Positions 17,554 through 26,749 are shown, counted from the stretch's first letter. The stretch: DNA of 64,000 nucleotides from NP936 sp002726085 (GCA_036012905.1 DASCQF010000126.1:1-64000), one strand, 5' to 3'. Made by a program: numbers and translations. Notes: a model not told the origin generated them from the letters alone.

Positions 17554-18752
17554 CCCTGCGATTGTAACTCGTCCACGAGGGTCCTGGAAAACGCCCTGGC
17601 GCTGGCATCGACTCGACGCACGTCGTCCAGTGTCGTGAGGCTGCCGCCTCTGGACACGTCGCGGGCATCGGCATCGGCATGGTCTAGCGCCGCCGCAATT
17701 ACGATCGGGATCGCCGAAAATGGCACCGCCTCGTCCAGAAATGCCTCGACCGCAACTTCGTTGGCGGCGTTGAGCGCCACCGGCAGCGCCGCCCCGCCGT
17801 CCAGCGCACGGTAGGCCAGTGCCAGACAGGGAAAACGCTCCATGTCCGGTCGACCGAAGTCGAGCCGGCCGCACGCGGCCAAGTCGAGCGCGGGCAGCTC
17901 GGTGTCCCAGCGATCCGGATACGAGAAGGCGTACTGAATCGGCAAACGCATGTCGGTGACACCGAGCTGCGCGATTTGCGACCCGTCGCGCAGCTCGACC
18001 AGCGAATGGACCACCGACTGCGGATGCACGACCACGTCAATCCGCTCAGCCGCCACTCCGAACAGCCACCGCGCCTCGATGACCTCGAGCCCCTTGTTCA
18101 TCAGCGTCGCCGAATCGACGGTGATCTTCCGGCCCATGCGCCAGGTCGGATGTTCGAGCGCATCGGCCGGCGTGACACCGGCCAATCGTTCCCGGCTCCA
18201 TTCGCGAAACGGTCCGCCCGACGCGGTCAGGATCAACCGCTTGATCTCGTCGTCCGACCGCCCGTGGAGACACTGATGGATCGCGTTGTGCTCGCTGTCG
18301 ACCGGGATCACCGACACCCCGCGACGCCGGGCCGCCTCCATGACGAGCCCGCCGGCCATGACGAGCACCTCCTTGTTGGCAAGCGCAATCGTTTTGCCGG
18401 CGTCGATCGCGGCGAACACCGCGTCGAGCGCCGTGGTACCGGTGGTCGCGCACAGCACCAGGTCGACGTCGGGATCCGTGGCGACCGCAACCAGTCCCTC
18501 CGGGCCGGCGAGCGAGCGCTCGACCGAGCCACGGGTCATCTCGGACAACCTCGACAACACCGACGCCAGGCCGTCTTCCGCCGCCATCGCAATGACACGC
18601 GGGCGATGGTGCTCGACCTGCTCGGCGAACCGGCTGACGTTGGCTCCGGCAGCCAGACCGACCACCTCGACCCGGTCAGGATGGACCATCGCGACCGAGA
18701 GCGCACTGCACCCGATGGATCCGGTCGACCCGAGGATGGCGATGCGAAGCAT
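17550..18752 (-). CDS. dxr: 1-deoxy-D-xylulose 5-phosphate reductoisomerase
   Basis: Commits DXP to the MEP isoprenoid pathway, making MEP with NADPH. The Rossmann start is IAILGSTGSIGCSAL. The catalytic core includes ALANKEVLVMAGG, PVDSEHNAIHQCL, LTASGGPFR, and TWRMGRKITVDSATLMNKGLEVIEA. The 400-aa length is standard. It is co-transcribed with rseP (4-nt overlap), as in many bacteria where cdsA-dxr-rseP form one run. Confidence 0.96.
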   Translation of the reverse strand: MLRIAILGSTGSIGCSALSVAMVHPDRVEVVGLAAGANVSRFAEQVEHHRPRVIAMAAEDGLASVLSRLSEMTRGSVERSLAGPEGLVAVATDPDVDLVLCATTGTTALDAVFAAIDAGKTIALANKEVLVMAGGLVMEAARRRGVSVIPVDSEHNAIHQCLHGRSDDEIKRLILTASGGPFREWSRERLAGVTPADALEHPTWRMGRKITVDSATLMNKGLEVIEARWLFGVAAERIDVVVHPQSVVHSLVELRDGSQIAQLGVTDMRLPIQYAFSYPDRWDTELPALDLAACGRLDFGRPDMERFPCLALAYRALDGGAALPVALNAANEVAVEAFLDEAVPFSAIPIVIAAALDHADADARDVSRGGSLTTLDDVRRVDASARAFSRTLVDELQSQG

Positions 18753-18758
18753 ATCTAG

Positions 18759-18775
18759 TCGGGGCTACGCCCCGA
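18759..18775. repeat. Small perfect hairpin between cdsA and dxr
   Basis: TCGGGGC-TAC-GCCCCGA forms a 7-bp stem with a 3-nt loop just upstream of the dxr start codon. It may act as a weak attenuator or be a dispersed GC hairpin. Confidence 0.4.
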
Positions 18776-18799
18776 ACCCCACCCGAGCGCTGTCAGGAC

Positions 18800-19576
18800 T
18801 CATGCGAGTTGGAGAAACAGATAGAAGCCTGGTGCGGCGAACAACAGGCTGTCAATGCGGTCGAGCACACCGCCGTGTCCCGGGATCAGCCCGGACGCAT
18901 CCTTGACTCCGGCCCCGCGCTTGAGCTGCGACTCGAAGAGATCTCCGGCGATACCGAGCCCGACGATGGCGACGCCGAAGACGGCGCGCTCCGGGATGGT
19001 CGACTGTTCCAAGCCCGGGATACCGATGGCGAGCATCAGGGCGGTCCCGGCTACGAGACCGAACAGTGCCCCCTCAACCGTCTTCTTCGGGCTGATCGCC
19101 GGCGCCAGTGGGGTCCGCCCGAGCCATCGGCCGCCGTAGTACTGAGCAGTGTCGCTGACCATGATGGTCGCAAGCAGCAGGAGCACCGCCTCGCGACCGG
19201 CACTCAGCCTGACCGCGACAAGGGCACCGATCGGCAAGCCCAGATACAGTATCGGAAACAACGAGGAGCCAACGTCGAGCAGCATCGGAAGGCCACGTCG
19301 ATCGGTAGCCAGGCTGACGATCCCGATGGTCAGCACCGAGGCCATCAGCACCACGACGGTGACATCGAACGCGACGGCGGCCGCCGTCGCGGCCACACCG
19401 ATCATGGTCACGCCCCCGAACAGCCTGGCGCCGTAGGCGGCGGCAAGCGCCGCGTATTCGCGGAACGCCAGCAAGAGAACGACTTCCGCCAGGACCAGTG
19501 TCGCCAAGGGCGGCAGAAACCAGATGGTCCCGATGACCAACGGCAGGAGCGCCAGGGCGCTGAGCACACGGGCCAT
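18800..19576 (-). CDS. cdsA: Phosphatidate cytidylyltransferase
   Basis: Makes CDP-diacylglycerol from phosphatidate and CTP for phospholipid synthesis, in the inner membrane. It is polytopic, with the C-terminal CDS signature at DASGLIPGHGGVLDRIDSLLFAAP. The earlier SPKKTVEGALFGLVAG motif supplies substrate-binding residues. 258 aa is within the family range. It lies between uppS and dxr in the usual order, all on the minus strand. Confidence 0.94.
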   Translation of the reverse strand: MARVLSALALLPLVIGTIWFLPPLATLVLAEVVLLLAFREYAALAAAYGARLFGGVTMIGVAATAAAVAFDVTVVVLMASVLTIGIVSLATDRRGLPMLLDVGSSLFPILYLGLPIGALVAVRLSAGREAVLLLLATIMVSDTAQYYGGRWLGRTPLAPAISPKKTVEGALFGLVAGTALMLAIGIPGLEQSTIPERAVFGVAIVGLGIAGDLFESQLKRGAGVKDASGLIPGHGGVLDRIDSLLFAAPGFYLFLQLA

Positions 19577-19606
19577 GTCTGGGCGGTTCGAGGCGCAGCC
19601 TGGCAG

Positions 19607-20392
19607 TCAGCGCCCAACGACGACCGGCTGCGTGATGCCGCCGTAGCGCCGATCGCGTTTCTGGTAGTCGAGGATCGCCTCGAGGAGGTGCCGGGCGCGG
19701 AAATCGGGCCACAGAGTCTCGGTCACCCAGATTTCCGCGTAGGCGATCTGCCACAACAGAAAGTTGCTGACGCGCATCTCGCCGCTGGTCCGGATGAGCA
19801 GGTCGGGGTCCGGCTGCCCTGCTGTGTAGAGCAGATCGCCGAACCGCTGCTCGTCGAGCTCGGAGGGCCGGAGTCCGGCCTCGATCGCGCTCCGCGCCGC
19901 CTCGACGATCTCCGCCCGCCCGCCGTAGTTGAGCGCAATGTTGAATCGCATGCCGCGGTTGCCGCTGGTCCGCGCCTGCCCAACGTCGAGCTCGTGCCTG
20001 ACGTCTGCCGGCAGCTCATCTTGACGCCCGATGACCTGAAACTTGATGTCGTTGGCGAGCAGGTTCTCGAGCTCGAGCCGCAGATACCGCTTGAGCAACC
20101 CCATCAGGACGGAGACCTCGGTGGGCGGGCGCTTCCAATTCTCGACAGAGAACGCGTACAGCGTCAGCACGTCGATGCCGATGCGAGCGGATGTCTCCAC
20201 GACGTCCCGTACGGCGTCGATGCCGGCGCGGTGTCCCTCGACGCGCGGCAAATGCCGCTGAGCCGCCCACCTGCCGTTGCCGTCCATGATGACCGCCACG
20301 TGAACCGGCAAACGCTCGAAGTTCAGCTGCCGTGCGAGTGCTTCTTCCCGCGAGCCGGCGGGCGCCCAGGTCAGCAGATCTTCGAAGCTCAT
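19607..20392 (-). CDS. uppS: Isoprenyl transferase (undecaprenyl diphosphate synthase)
   Basis: Builds undecaprenyl diphosphate, the lipid carrier for peptidoglycan and other envelope sugars, by cis-condensation of IPP onto FPP. The hallmark HVAVIMDGNGRWA carries the catalytic Asp. FSVENWKRP and the C-terminal RTSGEMRVSNFLLWQIAYAE are also present. The ATG at 20392 gives 261 aa; a TTG at 20455 would add 21 residues. It leads the uppS-cdsA-dxr-rseP run. Confidence 0.95.
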   Translation of the reverse strand: MSFEDLLTWAPAGSREEALARQLNFERLPVHVAVIMDGNGRWAAQRHLPRVEGHRAGIDAVRDVVETSARIGIDVLTLYAFSVENWKRPPTEVSVLMGLLKRYLRLELENLLANDIKFQVIGRQDELPADVRHELDVGQARTSGNRGMRFNIALNYGGRAEIVEAARSAIEAGLRPSELDEQRFGDLLYTAGQPDPDLLIRTSGEMRVSNFLLWQIAYAEIWVTETLWPDFRARHLLEAILDYQKRDRRYGGITQPVVVGR

Positions 20393-20525
20393 TGGCGTGG
20401 CGTTTGGCTCGGCGAGAGCATGACTCAATCTCGCGACGGCGAGGGTCCAACGCAAATCCTTGTTAACCGCTGATGGTACAAGCTGTTAGCGTCTCATTCA
20501 AGGATCGATGCACCCTCCGCCCTTC

Positions 20526-20559
20526 ATCTGACTGCTGAATCCTGACTTCTGACTTCTCG
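20526..20559. repeat. Heptamer repeat (CTTCTGA type) between uppS and truA
   Basis: CTGACTG-CTGAATC-CTGACTT-CTGACTT units form a 7-bp periodic tract, ending TCTCGAGC. On the minus strand the units read GTCAGAA and GTCAGGA. There is no hairpin head here. The remainder of 20393-20569 holds nothing recognisable. Confidence 0.5.
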
Positions 20560-20569
20560 AGCAACCGGC

Positions 20570-21340
20570 TCAGTAGTCCACCCGCATGAGAAACAGGCCG
20601 TGCGGTGGGGCCGTCTGGCCAGCCAGACTACGGTCTCTGGAGCGAAGTGCATGCTCGACCGCCACGTGGTCCCTTCGTCCCCGACCTACCTCGACGAGCG
20701 TCCCGACGATGATACGCACCATGTGACGGAGAAACCCGCTGCCGCGCACCTCGATGATGGTCGGGGACGCGCCGGGGCCTCCATCAACGGACCACGGGTC
20801 ACGCGGCACGCGGCTGACCGCCAGATCGAAGAGCGTCCGCACGGTCGAACGCGTCGAGCTCCCGGTTGCCTGAAAGGCCGCGAAGTCGTGCTCGCCGACG
20901 AGCACCCGCCCCGCGTCAGCCATCCGTTCGGCGTCGAGCGGCTCGCCGACGTGCCATCCGTAACGGCGGTCGAACGGGCTCGAGACCGCGCCGTGCAGCA
21001 GGCGATACCGGTAGGTCTTGACGGTCGCATCGAACCGAGCGTGAAACAGGTCTGGGCCGACCTCTGCCGCCACGACGCGGATGTCAGGAGAGAGCTTCGC
21101 GTTGACGGCGCGCACGAGCGCGTCAGGGACAATCTCGTGCCTGAGCTGCAGGCTGGCCACCTGCGCGAGTGCATGCACCCCGGCGTCTGTCCGTCCCGCA
21201 CCCACGACGGCGACCGCCTCCCCTTCGATCTCGGCGAGCGCCGCCTCGAGACACCCCTGAATCGACGACCCCTTCGACTGCCGCTGCCAGCCGACGTAGG
21301 CGGCGCCGTCGTACGCAATGGTGAGCTTTAGGGTGCGCAT
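20570..21340 (-). CDS. truA: tRNA pseudouridine(38-40) synthase
   Basis: Isomerises uridines 38-40 in the anticodon arm of tRNAs. The N-terminal strand TIAYDGAAYVGWQRQ and the catalytic Asp in VGAGRTDAGVHALAQVA are exact family signatures. FLRHMVRIIVGTLVEVGRG is the conserved C-terminal motif. 256 aa is normal. It lies downstream of pyrE on the same strand with a 30-bp gap. Confidence 0.95.
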   Translation of the reverse strand: MRTLKLTIAYDGAAYVGWQRQSKGSSIQGCLEAALAEIEGEAVAVVGAGRTDAGVHALAQVASLQLRHEIVPDALVRAVNAKLSPDIRVVAAEVGPDLFHARFDATVKTYRYRLLHGAVSSPFDRRYGWHVGEPLDAERMADAGRVLVGEHDFAAFQATGSSTRSTVRTLFDLAVSRVPRDPWSVDGGPGASPTIIEVRGSGFLRHMVRIIVGTLVEVGRGRRDHVAVEHALRSRDRSLAGQTAPPHGLFLMRVDY

Positions 21341-21370
21341 CAGGATGCGCTTGCAGCCTGCTGAACAGCC

Positions 21371-21946
21371 TCAGCCTGCCGGTCTGGAACCGGGCTTGGA
21401 CACCGGCTCGCCACGGCCGCACATCGGGCATCCAGCCGACTCGTAGGCGGGCAAGGGAATCTGTACCAAGGCATCGAACGGGACATCGAAGCGGACCGGC
21501 TCCTCGCCACGATCGATGATCGCCGCCGCGCCCACGACCGTGCCACCCGCTGCCTTGGCCACGTCGATCGTCTCGCGTGTGGACCCACCGGTGGTGACGA
21601 CGTCCTCCACGACCAACACCCGCTCGCCAGGGTCGAGCCGAAATCCGCGGCGCAGCGTCAGGCGACCGTCCCGGCGCTCGGCGAACAGGGCCCGGACACC
21701 CAGGGCCCGCGCCACTTCGTATCCGATGATGACCCCACCCAGTGCCGGTGACAACACGACACTCGGTTCGAGATGGACCGCCTGCGTGGCCAGAGCCTGC
21801 CCGAGCGCCGCCGCGTGTTCGGGGTGCTGCAGCACCTGCGCGCACTGGAGATAGCCACCGCTGTGGAGACCGGACGTGAGCTGAAAGTGCCCCTCGAGAA
21901 GCCCTTCGCACCGCCGAAACAGATCGAGCACCGCCGTCGAGTCCAT
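21371..21946 (-). CDS. pyrE: Orotate phosphoribosyltransferase
   Basis: Fifth step of UMP synthesis: orotate plus PRPP gives OMP. The PRPP-binding loop is RVLVVEDVVTTGGSTRETI. HFQLTSGLHSGGYLQC near the start is typical of the longer, Thermus-like PyrE class. Near the C-terminus AGCPMCGRGEP is a two-cysteine motif that could bind metal. The ATG at 21946 was chosen over a TTG at 21961. It is unlinked to the main pyr cluster, 5 kb away. Confidence 0.92.
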   Translation of the reverse strand: MDSTAVLDLFRRCEGLLEGHFQLTSGLHSGGYLQCAQVLQHPEHAAALGQALATQAVHLEPSVVLSPALGGVIIGYEVARALGVRALFAERRDGRLTLRRGFRLDPGERVLVVEDVVTTGGSTRETIDVAKAAGGTVVGAAAIIDRGEEPVRFDVPFDALVQIPLPAYESAGCPMCGRGEPVSKPGSRPAG

Positions 21947-22219
21947 GCTGATTGCTCGCAAAGGATGAACCCTTGCCGGTTGCCGAGCGGCTCAGCCGGC
22001 ACGGTACAGGGCACGAGAAACCACGTTGGCGTTCCAGCCGAACGGGGTCGGATACCATCGGGCTAGGTTGTCGTCGCGGCCGATCCTCGGCCCGCGATCT
22101 CACAGTATACAATCGAAGGGAAGACAAACTTGTCTCGCCGCCGTTCCGTCTAAGAATCCAGCAGACCGTCGTGAACGCCCCGCCCGCGCCCGTTCCTCAC
22201 CTGTGTCGGGAGATCTCAG

Positions 22220-23860
22220 ATGCATAGCACACGAACCGTCGTCGCGATCCTCTTCGTCCTGTGCGTGCCGTCCGCCTGGTCCACGCCCGGTGTCGCGCAG
22301 ACCCGTCCCGACCTCGGCGTCGCGTCCAACCTACGAGATACGCCGGTAACGGCGGGTGGAATCGTCCTCCCGGCCGCGGCGTTGCAGCCGGGCGGGGCGG
22401 CCGTGCGCCACCTCACGGTGGACGAGGCGGTCACGCTGGGACTCGAGCAGAACCTCGACCTGCGCGTGGAACGCCTCAATCCGCAGATCCAGGACCTGGG
22501 CGTCGCTGAGGCACGGTCGGTCTACACCCCGATGCTCTCGACGACCCTGCAGGGCAACAATCGCAACAGCCCCTCGAACAGCTTCCTGTCAGGCGGCGAC
22601 CTCAAAGTCACCGACCGGCTGCTGAGCGACAGCGTGGATGTGGTGCAGGATGTGCCGTGGGCCGGGGGCCGGTACTCGGCGAGCTGGGACAACTCGCACT
22701 CGAGCACGACCAACATCTTCTCGTCGTTCGACCCGATTCTCCGGTCGAACCTGAACCTCAGCTACACGCAGCCGTTGCTACGGAATCTGCGTATCGACGG
22801 CCCGCGCCAGCAGATTGCGATTACCCGGGCCAATCGGGAGATCTCCGACATCCAGCTCCGGCGCACGATCGTCCAGACGGAGCGCAACGTCCGGAACGCG
22901 TACTGGGAGCTCGTCTTTGCGCAGTCGTTCCTCGAAGTGCAGCAGCAGTCGCTCGCTCTCGCCGAGGAATCGCTGCGCAACAACCGCACGCGGGTCGAGG
23001 TCGGCACAATGGCGCCGATCGACATCGTCGAGGCGGAGTCGGAGGTCGCGCGAAACGATGAGGCGGTCATCCTCGCCGAGGCCGGCGTGGCGCGCGCCGA
23101 GGACCAGTTGCGCACCCTCATCCTCGACCCGGACGCCCCCGACTTCTGGTCGACGCGGATCCAACCCAGCGACAGCCCGGTGCTGCAGGCGCAGGCCGTC
23201 GACGTGGACGCCGCGGTGCGCCACGCGCTCGACACCCGAACCGACCTCGATACGCAGGACAAGACCATCGAGACCACCGACACCAACATCCGCTACTACC
23301 GGAACCAGCGGCTCCCGGATGTCAACCTCCAGGTCAACTATGCGCTGAGCGGACTTGGTGGCACGCGGCTGGTCCGCGGGGACGGATTTCCCGGACCGAT
23401 CATTGGCCAGGAACAGACCTCGTTCGGCAGTGTCCTGGGCGACATCTTCTCGAACGACTTCCCGAACTGGACGGTCGGCGTGACCGTGGCCTACCCAATC
23501 GGCACCAGCCTCGCCGACGCCAACCTGGAGCGGGCCCGGCTGCTGCGCAACCAGGCGGAGCTGTCCCGTCGAAGTCTCGAGGTGCGGATTGCCTCCGAGG
23601 TCCGGGATGCGGGGCGCAACGTCACCACGAACCTGCAGCGGGTGGAGGCGACCCGAGCGGCGCGACAGCTGGCCGAACGCCGCCTGTCGGCGGAGCAGCG
23701 CAAGTTCGAAGTCGGCCTGTCGACCACCTTCCTCGTCTTCCAGGCCCAGCGGGACCTGGCCTCGGCGCGGAGCAACGAGGAGCGGGCAATCCTCGACTAC
23801 ATCCGGTCGCTGGTCGACTTCAACGCGGTGCAGGAAATACCGCTGTTCGGGGCACCGTAG
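22220..23860 (+). CDS. TolC-family outer-membrane efflux protein, 546 aa
   Basis: An outer-membrane channel of tripartite exporters. A signal peptide (cleavage after AQ near residue 28) precedes an N-terminal proline-rich stretch. Two OEP repeats follow, each with a long helical hairpin (first around residues 75-290, second around 330-540). The periodic heptads are clear in FAQSFLEVQQQSLALAEESLRNNR. The gene stands alone: no adaptor or inner-membrane pump is adjacent. The 273-bp divergent gap to pyrE must hold its promoter; a TATACA near 22105 is a possible -10 box without a good -35. Confidence 0.85.
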   Translation: MHSTRTVVAILFVLCVPSAWSTPGVAQTRPDLGVASNLRDTPVTAGGIVLPAAALQPGGAAVRHLTVDEAVTLGLEQNLDLRVERLNPQIQDLGVAEARSVYTPMLSTTLQGNNRNSPSNSFLSGGDLKVTDRLLSDSVDVVQDVPWAGGRYSASWDNSHSSTTNIFSSFDPILRSNLNLSYTQPLLRNLRIDGPRQQIAITRANREISDIQLRRTIVQTERNVRNAYWELVFAQSFLEVQQQSLALAEESLRNNRTRVEVGTMAPIDIVEAESEVARNDEAVILAEAGVARAEDQLRTLILDPDAPDFWSTRIQPSDSPVLQAQAVDVDAAVRHALDTRTDLDTQDKTIETTDTNIRYYRNQRLPDVNLQVNYALSGLGGTRLVRGDGFPGPIIGQEQTSFGSVLGDIFSNDFPNWTVGVTVAYPIGTSLADANLERARLLRNQAELSRRSLEVRIASEVRDAGRNVTTNLQRVEATRAARQLAERRLSAEQRKFEVGLSTTFLVFQAQRDLASARSNEERAILDYIRSLVDFNAVQEIPLFGAP

Positions 23861-23873
23861 AACGAGTGCGCCC

Positions 23874-23905
23874 CAGGAGTCAGAAGGCAGAAGGCAGGAG
23901 GAAGA
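23874..23905. repeat. Heptamer repeat (GGCAGAA type), plus orientation
   Basis: GAGTCAG-AAGGCAG-AAGGCAG-GAGGAAG is a 7-bp periodic tract filling the 63-bp gap between the TolC-like gene and the glycosyltransferase gene. Confidence 0.55.
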
Positions 23906-23923
23906 GGGTGGTACACTCTCGCC

Positions 23924-24673
23924 GTGCCGGAGCTGTCGGTCGTCGTGATCACGCTGAACGAAGCGGCGAACATCGACGACGCGCTCGCGTCGGTCGCGTG
24001 GGCTGACGAAATCGTGGTCGTCGACTGTGGCAGCACCGACGACACCGTCGAGCGGGCGAGGCGCCACACCGACCGCGTGAGCCATCGGGACTGGACGGGC
24101 TACGGCGCCCAAAAGGACCACGCGACGGAACTGGCCACGCACGATTGGGTGCTCTCGCTCGACGCCGACGAACGGATCTCTTCGGAGCTCGCCGCCGAGA
24201 TCCGCAGCGTGCTCGCACAGGACCCACCCAGTCGCGGGTACCGTATTCCGCGCAGCACCTGGTATCTGAACCAATGGATCCGGACGACCGACTGGTACCC
24301 AGACCCTCAACTGCGTCTGTACGACCGCCGGGTCGCCGGCTGGAGCTCGAGCCCCGTGCACGAGTCGGTACGGGTGGACGGCCCTGTCGGTCGGCTCCGC
24401 CACGACATCCGTCATTACGCGTTTCGCGACCTCTCGAGCCACGTGGAGACAATCGACCGCTACACGACGCTGGCGGCGAAACAGATGCTTGACGCCGGAC
24501 GGCGGGCCGGACCGCTCGACGTCCTGGTGCACCCGCCAGTAGCGTTCGTCCGGAACTACCTGCTCCGGCGCGGCTGCGTGCAGGGCATCCCGGGTTTCGT
24601 CGTCTCGGTGATGAACGCCTACTACGTGTTCCTCAAATACGCGAAACTATGGGAGCTGCGACAGCGTGATTGA
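23924..24673 (+). CDS. Family 2 glycosyltransferase, LPS-core type (WaaE/KdtX-like), 249 aa
   Basis: Starts at GTG 23924 with the GT2 nucleotide-binding strand ELSVVVITLNEAANIDDAL, followed by EIVVVDCGSTDDT and the catalytic DXD-like VLSLDADERIS. NQWIRTTDWYPDPQLRLYDRR resembles Kdo-linked glucosyltransferases that begin the LPS outer core. It probably works at the cytosolic membrane face during lipopolysaccharide or surface glycan assembly. A strong palindrome overlaps its stop codon. Confidence 0.85.
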   Translation: MPELSVVVITLNEAANIDDALASVAWADEIVVVDCGSTDDTVERARRHTDRVSHRDWTGYGAQKDHATELATHDWVLSLDADERISSELAAEIRSVLAQDPPSRGYRIPRSTWYLNQWIRTTDWYPDPQLRLYDRRVAGWSSSPVHESVRVDGPVGRLRHDIRHYAFRDLSSHVETIDRYTTLAAKQMLDAGRRAGPLDVLVHPPVAFVRNYLLRRGCVQGIPGFVVSVMNAYYVFLKYAKLWELRQRD

Positions 24674-24690
24674 CCCGCGCGGGTCAATCA
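24667..24690. terminator. Perfect 24-bp palindrome at the glycosyltransferase stop codon
   Basis: A 12-bp arm (TGATTGACCCGC) is followed immediately by its exact reverse complement. The TGA stop of the upstream gene lies inside it. As RNA it would form a 10-bp stem with a GCGC loop, followed by TCGTTCT, so it probably works as an intrinsic-type terminator. Confidence 0.6.
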
Positions 24691-24705
24691 TCGTTCTGAA
24701 GCGGA

Positions 24706-24763
24706 AGCCGGCGAAGCCATCCAGCTTCCTTCTGCCTTCTGACTTCTGACTTCTGCCTTCTAC
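24706..24763 (+). repeat. Heptamer element with hairpin head
   Basis: Head GGCGAAGCC-ATCCA-GCTTC is followed by five CTTCTGC/CTTCTGA units. The same layout occurs at 32340, 42013, 43535 and 48679, and reversed at 52741. Confidence 0.65.
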
Positions 24764-24780
24764 GCTCCAAAGCTCCCGCC

Positions 24781-25911
24781 ATGTTCTCCCTGCACGTCGA
24801 CACCGCGCGGACCTGGCGCGGCGGCCAGAACCAGGTCCTGCTGACCGTCCTCGGGCTCCGCGCCCAGGGTCACCGAACGGCGCTGGTGGCGCATCCCGGC
24901 GGCGAGCTGCGCCGACGCGCGGCCGAGGGCCTGGACCTGATCCCGATCGCGTCGTCAGGCGAAATGGACTTGCGGGCGGCCTGGCAGCTGTCGCGGGTGC
25001 TGCGGTCGCTCGGCCCGACGGTGGTGCAGGCGCACGATGCGCACGCCGTTGCGATGGTGGCGCTCGCCCGTTCGCTCGGCCGGCTCGACCCGTTGCCACG
25101 CTTCGTGGTATCGCGGCGCGTCGATTTTCACATTCGCCGCAATGCGTTCTCCCGGTGGAAATACGGGCAGGTCGACATGTTCCTGTGCGCGTCGGATGCG
25201 ATTCGGACGATGCTCGTCGCCGACGGCGTGCCGGCGGAACGGACAACGACGGTGCATGACGGCATCGACCTCGACCATGTCGCGGCGGCGCCGCGACTCG
25301 ACGTCCAGGCCGAGCTTTGGCTGCCGAGCGGCGCTCCGATCGTCGGCAACGTGGCGGCCCTGGTGCCGCACAAAGGCCACCGGTATCTGATCAAAGCGGC
25401 GGCCGAAGTGGTGCGTCAGGTCCCCGATGCCCGCTTCGTGATCGTCGGCGAGGGCGAGCTCGAGTCGGCGCTGCGCAAGCAGATCAAAGACCTGCACCTC
25501 GCGCGCCATGTCCTGCTCGCCGGGTTTCGCCCGGACGCGCTCTCGCTCCAGAAGGGGTTCGACCTCTTCGCGATGAGCTCTGTGACAGAGGGGATGGGCT
25601 CGGTCCTGCTCGACGCGATGGCGATCGGGCAGGCGATCGTCGCCACCCGGGCAGGCGGTATCCCCGAGGTGGTCATCCACGACCAAACAGGCGTGCTGGT
25701 GCCCACCCGCGATGCCCAGGCGCTCGCCGCTTCGATCGTGACTCTCCTCGGCGACCCGGCCCGGCGGGCCGAGCTCGGCGCGGCCGCTCGCGAGCGGGTG
25801 CAAGCGTCGTTCAGCGTCGAACGAATGGTCCAGGCGACGCTCGACGCCTACGCCCGGTTGGTCGACACACCCCTCGCAACGGGCACCGATCGTCCCGCTG
25901 TGGTCGGTTGA
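24781..25911 (+). CDS. Family 4 glycosyltransferase, 376 aa
   Basis: A GT-B fold enzyme. The N-terminal domain starts SLHVDTARTWRGGQNQVLL with the glycine-rich acceptor loop. The C-terminal domain has VGNVAALVPHKGHRYLI, VGEGELESALRKQI, and the donor-site signature EGMGSVLLDAMAIGQAIVATRAGGIPEVV. With the adjacent GT2 it likely builds a cell-surface glycan or LPS core; sugar and acceptor are not predictable. Its last 101 bp overlap the end of the convergent TIGR02757 gene. Confidence 0.88.
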   Translation: MFSLHVDTARTWRGGQNQVLLTVLGLRAQGHRTALVAHPGGELRRRAAEGLDLIPIASSGEMDLRAAWQLSRVLRSLGPTVVQAHDAHAVAMVALARSLGRLDPLPRFVVSRRVDFHIRRNAFSRWKYGQVDMFLCASDAIRTMLVADGVPAERTTTVHDGIDLDHVAAAPRLDVQAELWLPSGAPIVGNVAALVPHKGHRYLIKAAAEVVRQVPDARFVIVGEGELESALRKQIKDLHLARHVLLAGFRPDALSLQKGFDLFAMSSVTEGMGSVLLDAMAIGQAIVATRAGGIPEVVIHDQTGVLVPTRDAQALAASIVTLLGDPARRAELGAAARERVQASFSVERMVQATLDAYARLVDTPLATGTDRPAVVG

Positions 25912-26728
25912 ACCCACACGCGTCCATCATCCCCAGATGACACATCGCGAAGTCGTAGCGCACCGGGTCCTCTGGGTCCAGACGCCGTAACGACTCGGTA
26001 ATTTCGCTCGCCATTCCCCAACCCGGACTCCGATACCCCGTCAGACCGAGACAACGCCCCACCCGAATTACGTGCGTGTCGAGCGGAACGACCAGCTTGG
26101 ACGGGCTCAACCCCGACCAGACACCGAGGTCGACCGCGTCCCGTCGCACCATCCATCGGAGAAACAGGTTGAGACGTTTGCACGCGCTGCCTGCGTCGGG
26201 CCGGGGAAAGAAGTAGGTCACCCCGCGCCGGCCGTCGTGGCTGCCATACACCTCCTCGAGGTCGATCGCACGTGCCCGGGCCGCGAACCCTGTCAGGGCC
26301 GGCCCTACGTCCGGGTCGGACGCCACGTGGCCGTCGAGAAAGAACCGCTCGATCGACCCCGACTCGGCGATCATCCGACGCAAGATCCAGAGAAGCGCGA
26401 TCAGATCCACGCCCCGAATCCAACGGTGCCCGAGCGGGCGCAGGCGACCGCCGTCTCGCGCGGGGTCGAAGTCTCTGACGAAAGCGGCCGGTCGGTCTCC
26501 CAGCACAGCGAGCAGCGAGCCGACCGCGGTCAGTACGCTCGCGACCCGACCAAACGCCAGTCCCGCCGCGCAGAACGCCACCACTTCCCGGTCGGCAGGG
26601 GTGGTGTAGCGACGAACGACCTGCACCGGGTCGACCGCCGATTCGGTGTGGTTGAACGTGTCGTACAACCGGTCCAGTGGCGCCTTGAGACGGAGCAGCG
26701 TGGATGACGACGGCCGACGTCTAGCCAT
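25811..26728 (-). CDS. TIGR02757 (DUF2400) family protein, 305 aa
   Basis: A conserved bacterial protein with a helix-hairpin-helix glycosylase-like fold. The pattern YTTPADREVVAFCAAGLAFGRVASV, the RLNLFLRWMVRRD block and VPLDTHVIRVGRCLGL are typical. A C-terminal cysteine set (MDACGFNRPQRDDRCPLRGVC) resembles the iron-sulfur site of endonuclease III relatives. No activity is established for the family; a DNA-repair link is conjecture. Its C-terminal ~34 codons overlap the end of the GT4 gene on the other strand. Confidence 0.85.
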   Translation of the reverse strand: MARRRPSSSTLLRLKAPLDRLYDTFNHTESAVDPVQVVRRYTTPADREVVAFCAAGLAFGRVASVLTAVGSLLAVLGDRPAAFVRDFDPARDGGRLRPLGHRWIRGVDLIALLWILRRMIAESGSIERFFLDGHVASDPDVGPALTGFAARARAIDLEEVYGSHDGRRGVTYFFPRPDAGSACKRLNLFLRWMVRRDAVDLGVWSGLSPSKLVVPLDTHVIRVGRCLGLTGYRSPGWGMASEITESLRRLDPEDPVRYDFAMCHLGMMDACGFNRPQRDDRCPLRGVCRPTGRRRRASPGPFVRR

Positions 26729-26749
26729 GTGCCGAGTGCCGTGACCGGC

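Noticed and set aside
18809..20473. Plus-strand ORF of 554 codons opposite cdsA and uppS
   Set aside because: Both minus-strand genes carry unmistakable family motifs; the plus-strand product has none.
22778..24532. Minus-strand ORF of 584 codons opposite the TolC-like and GT2 genes
   Set aside because: It spans two well-supported genes and an intergenic repeat, and has the composition of a GC-driven shadow.
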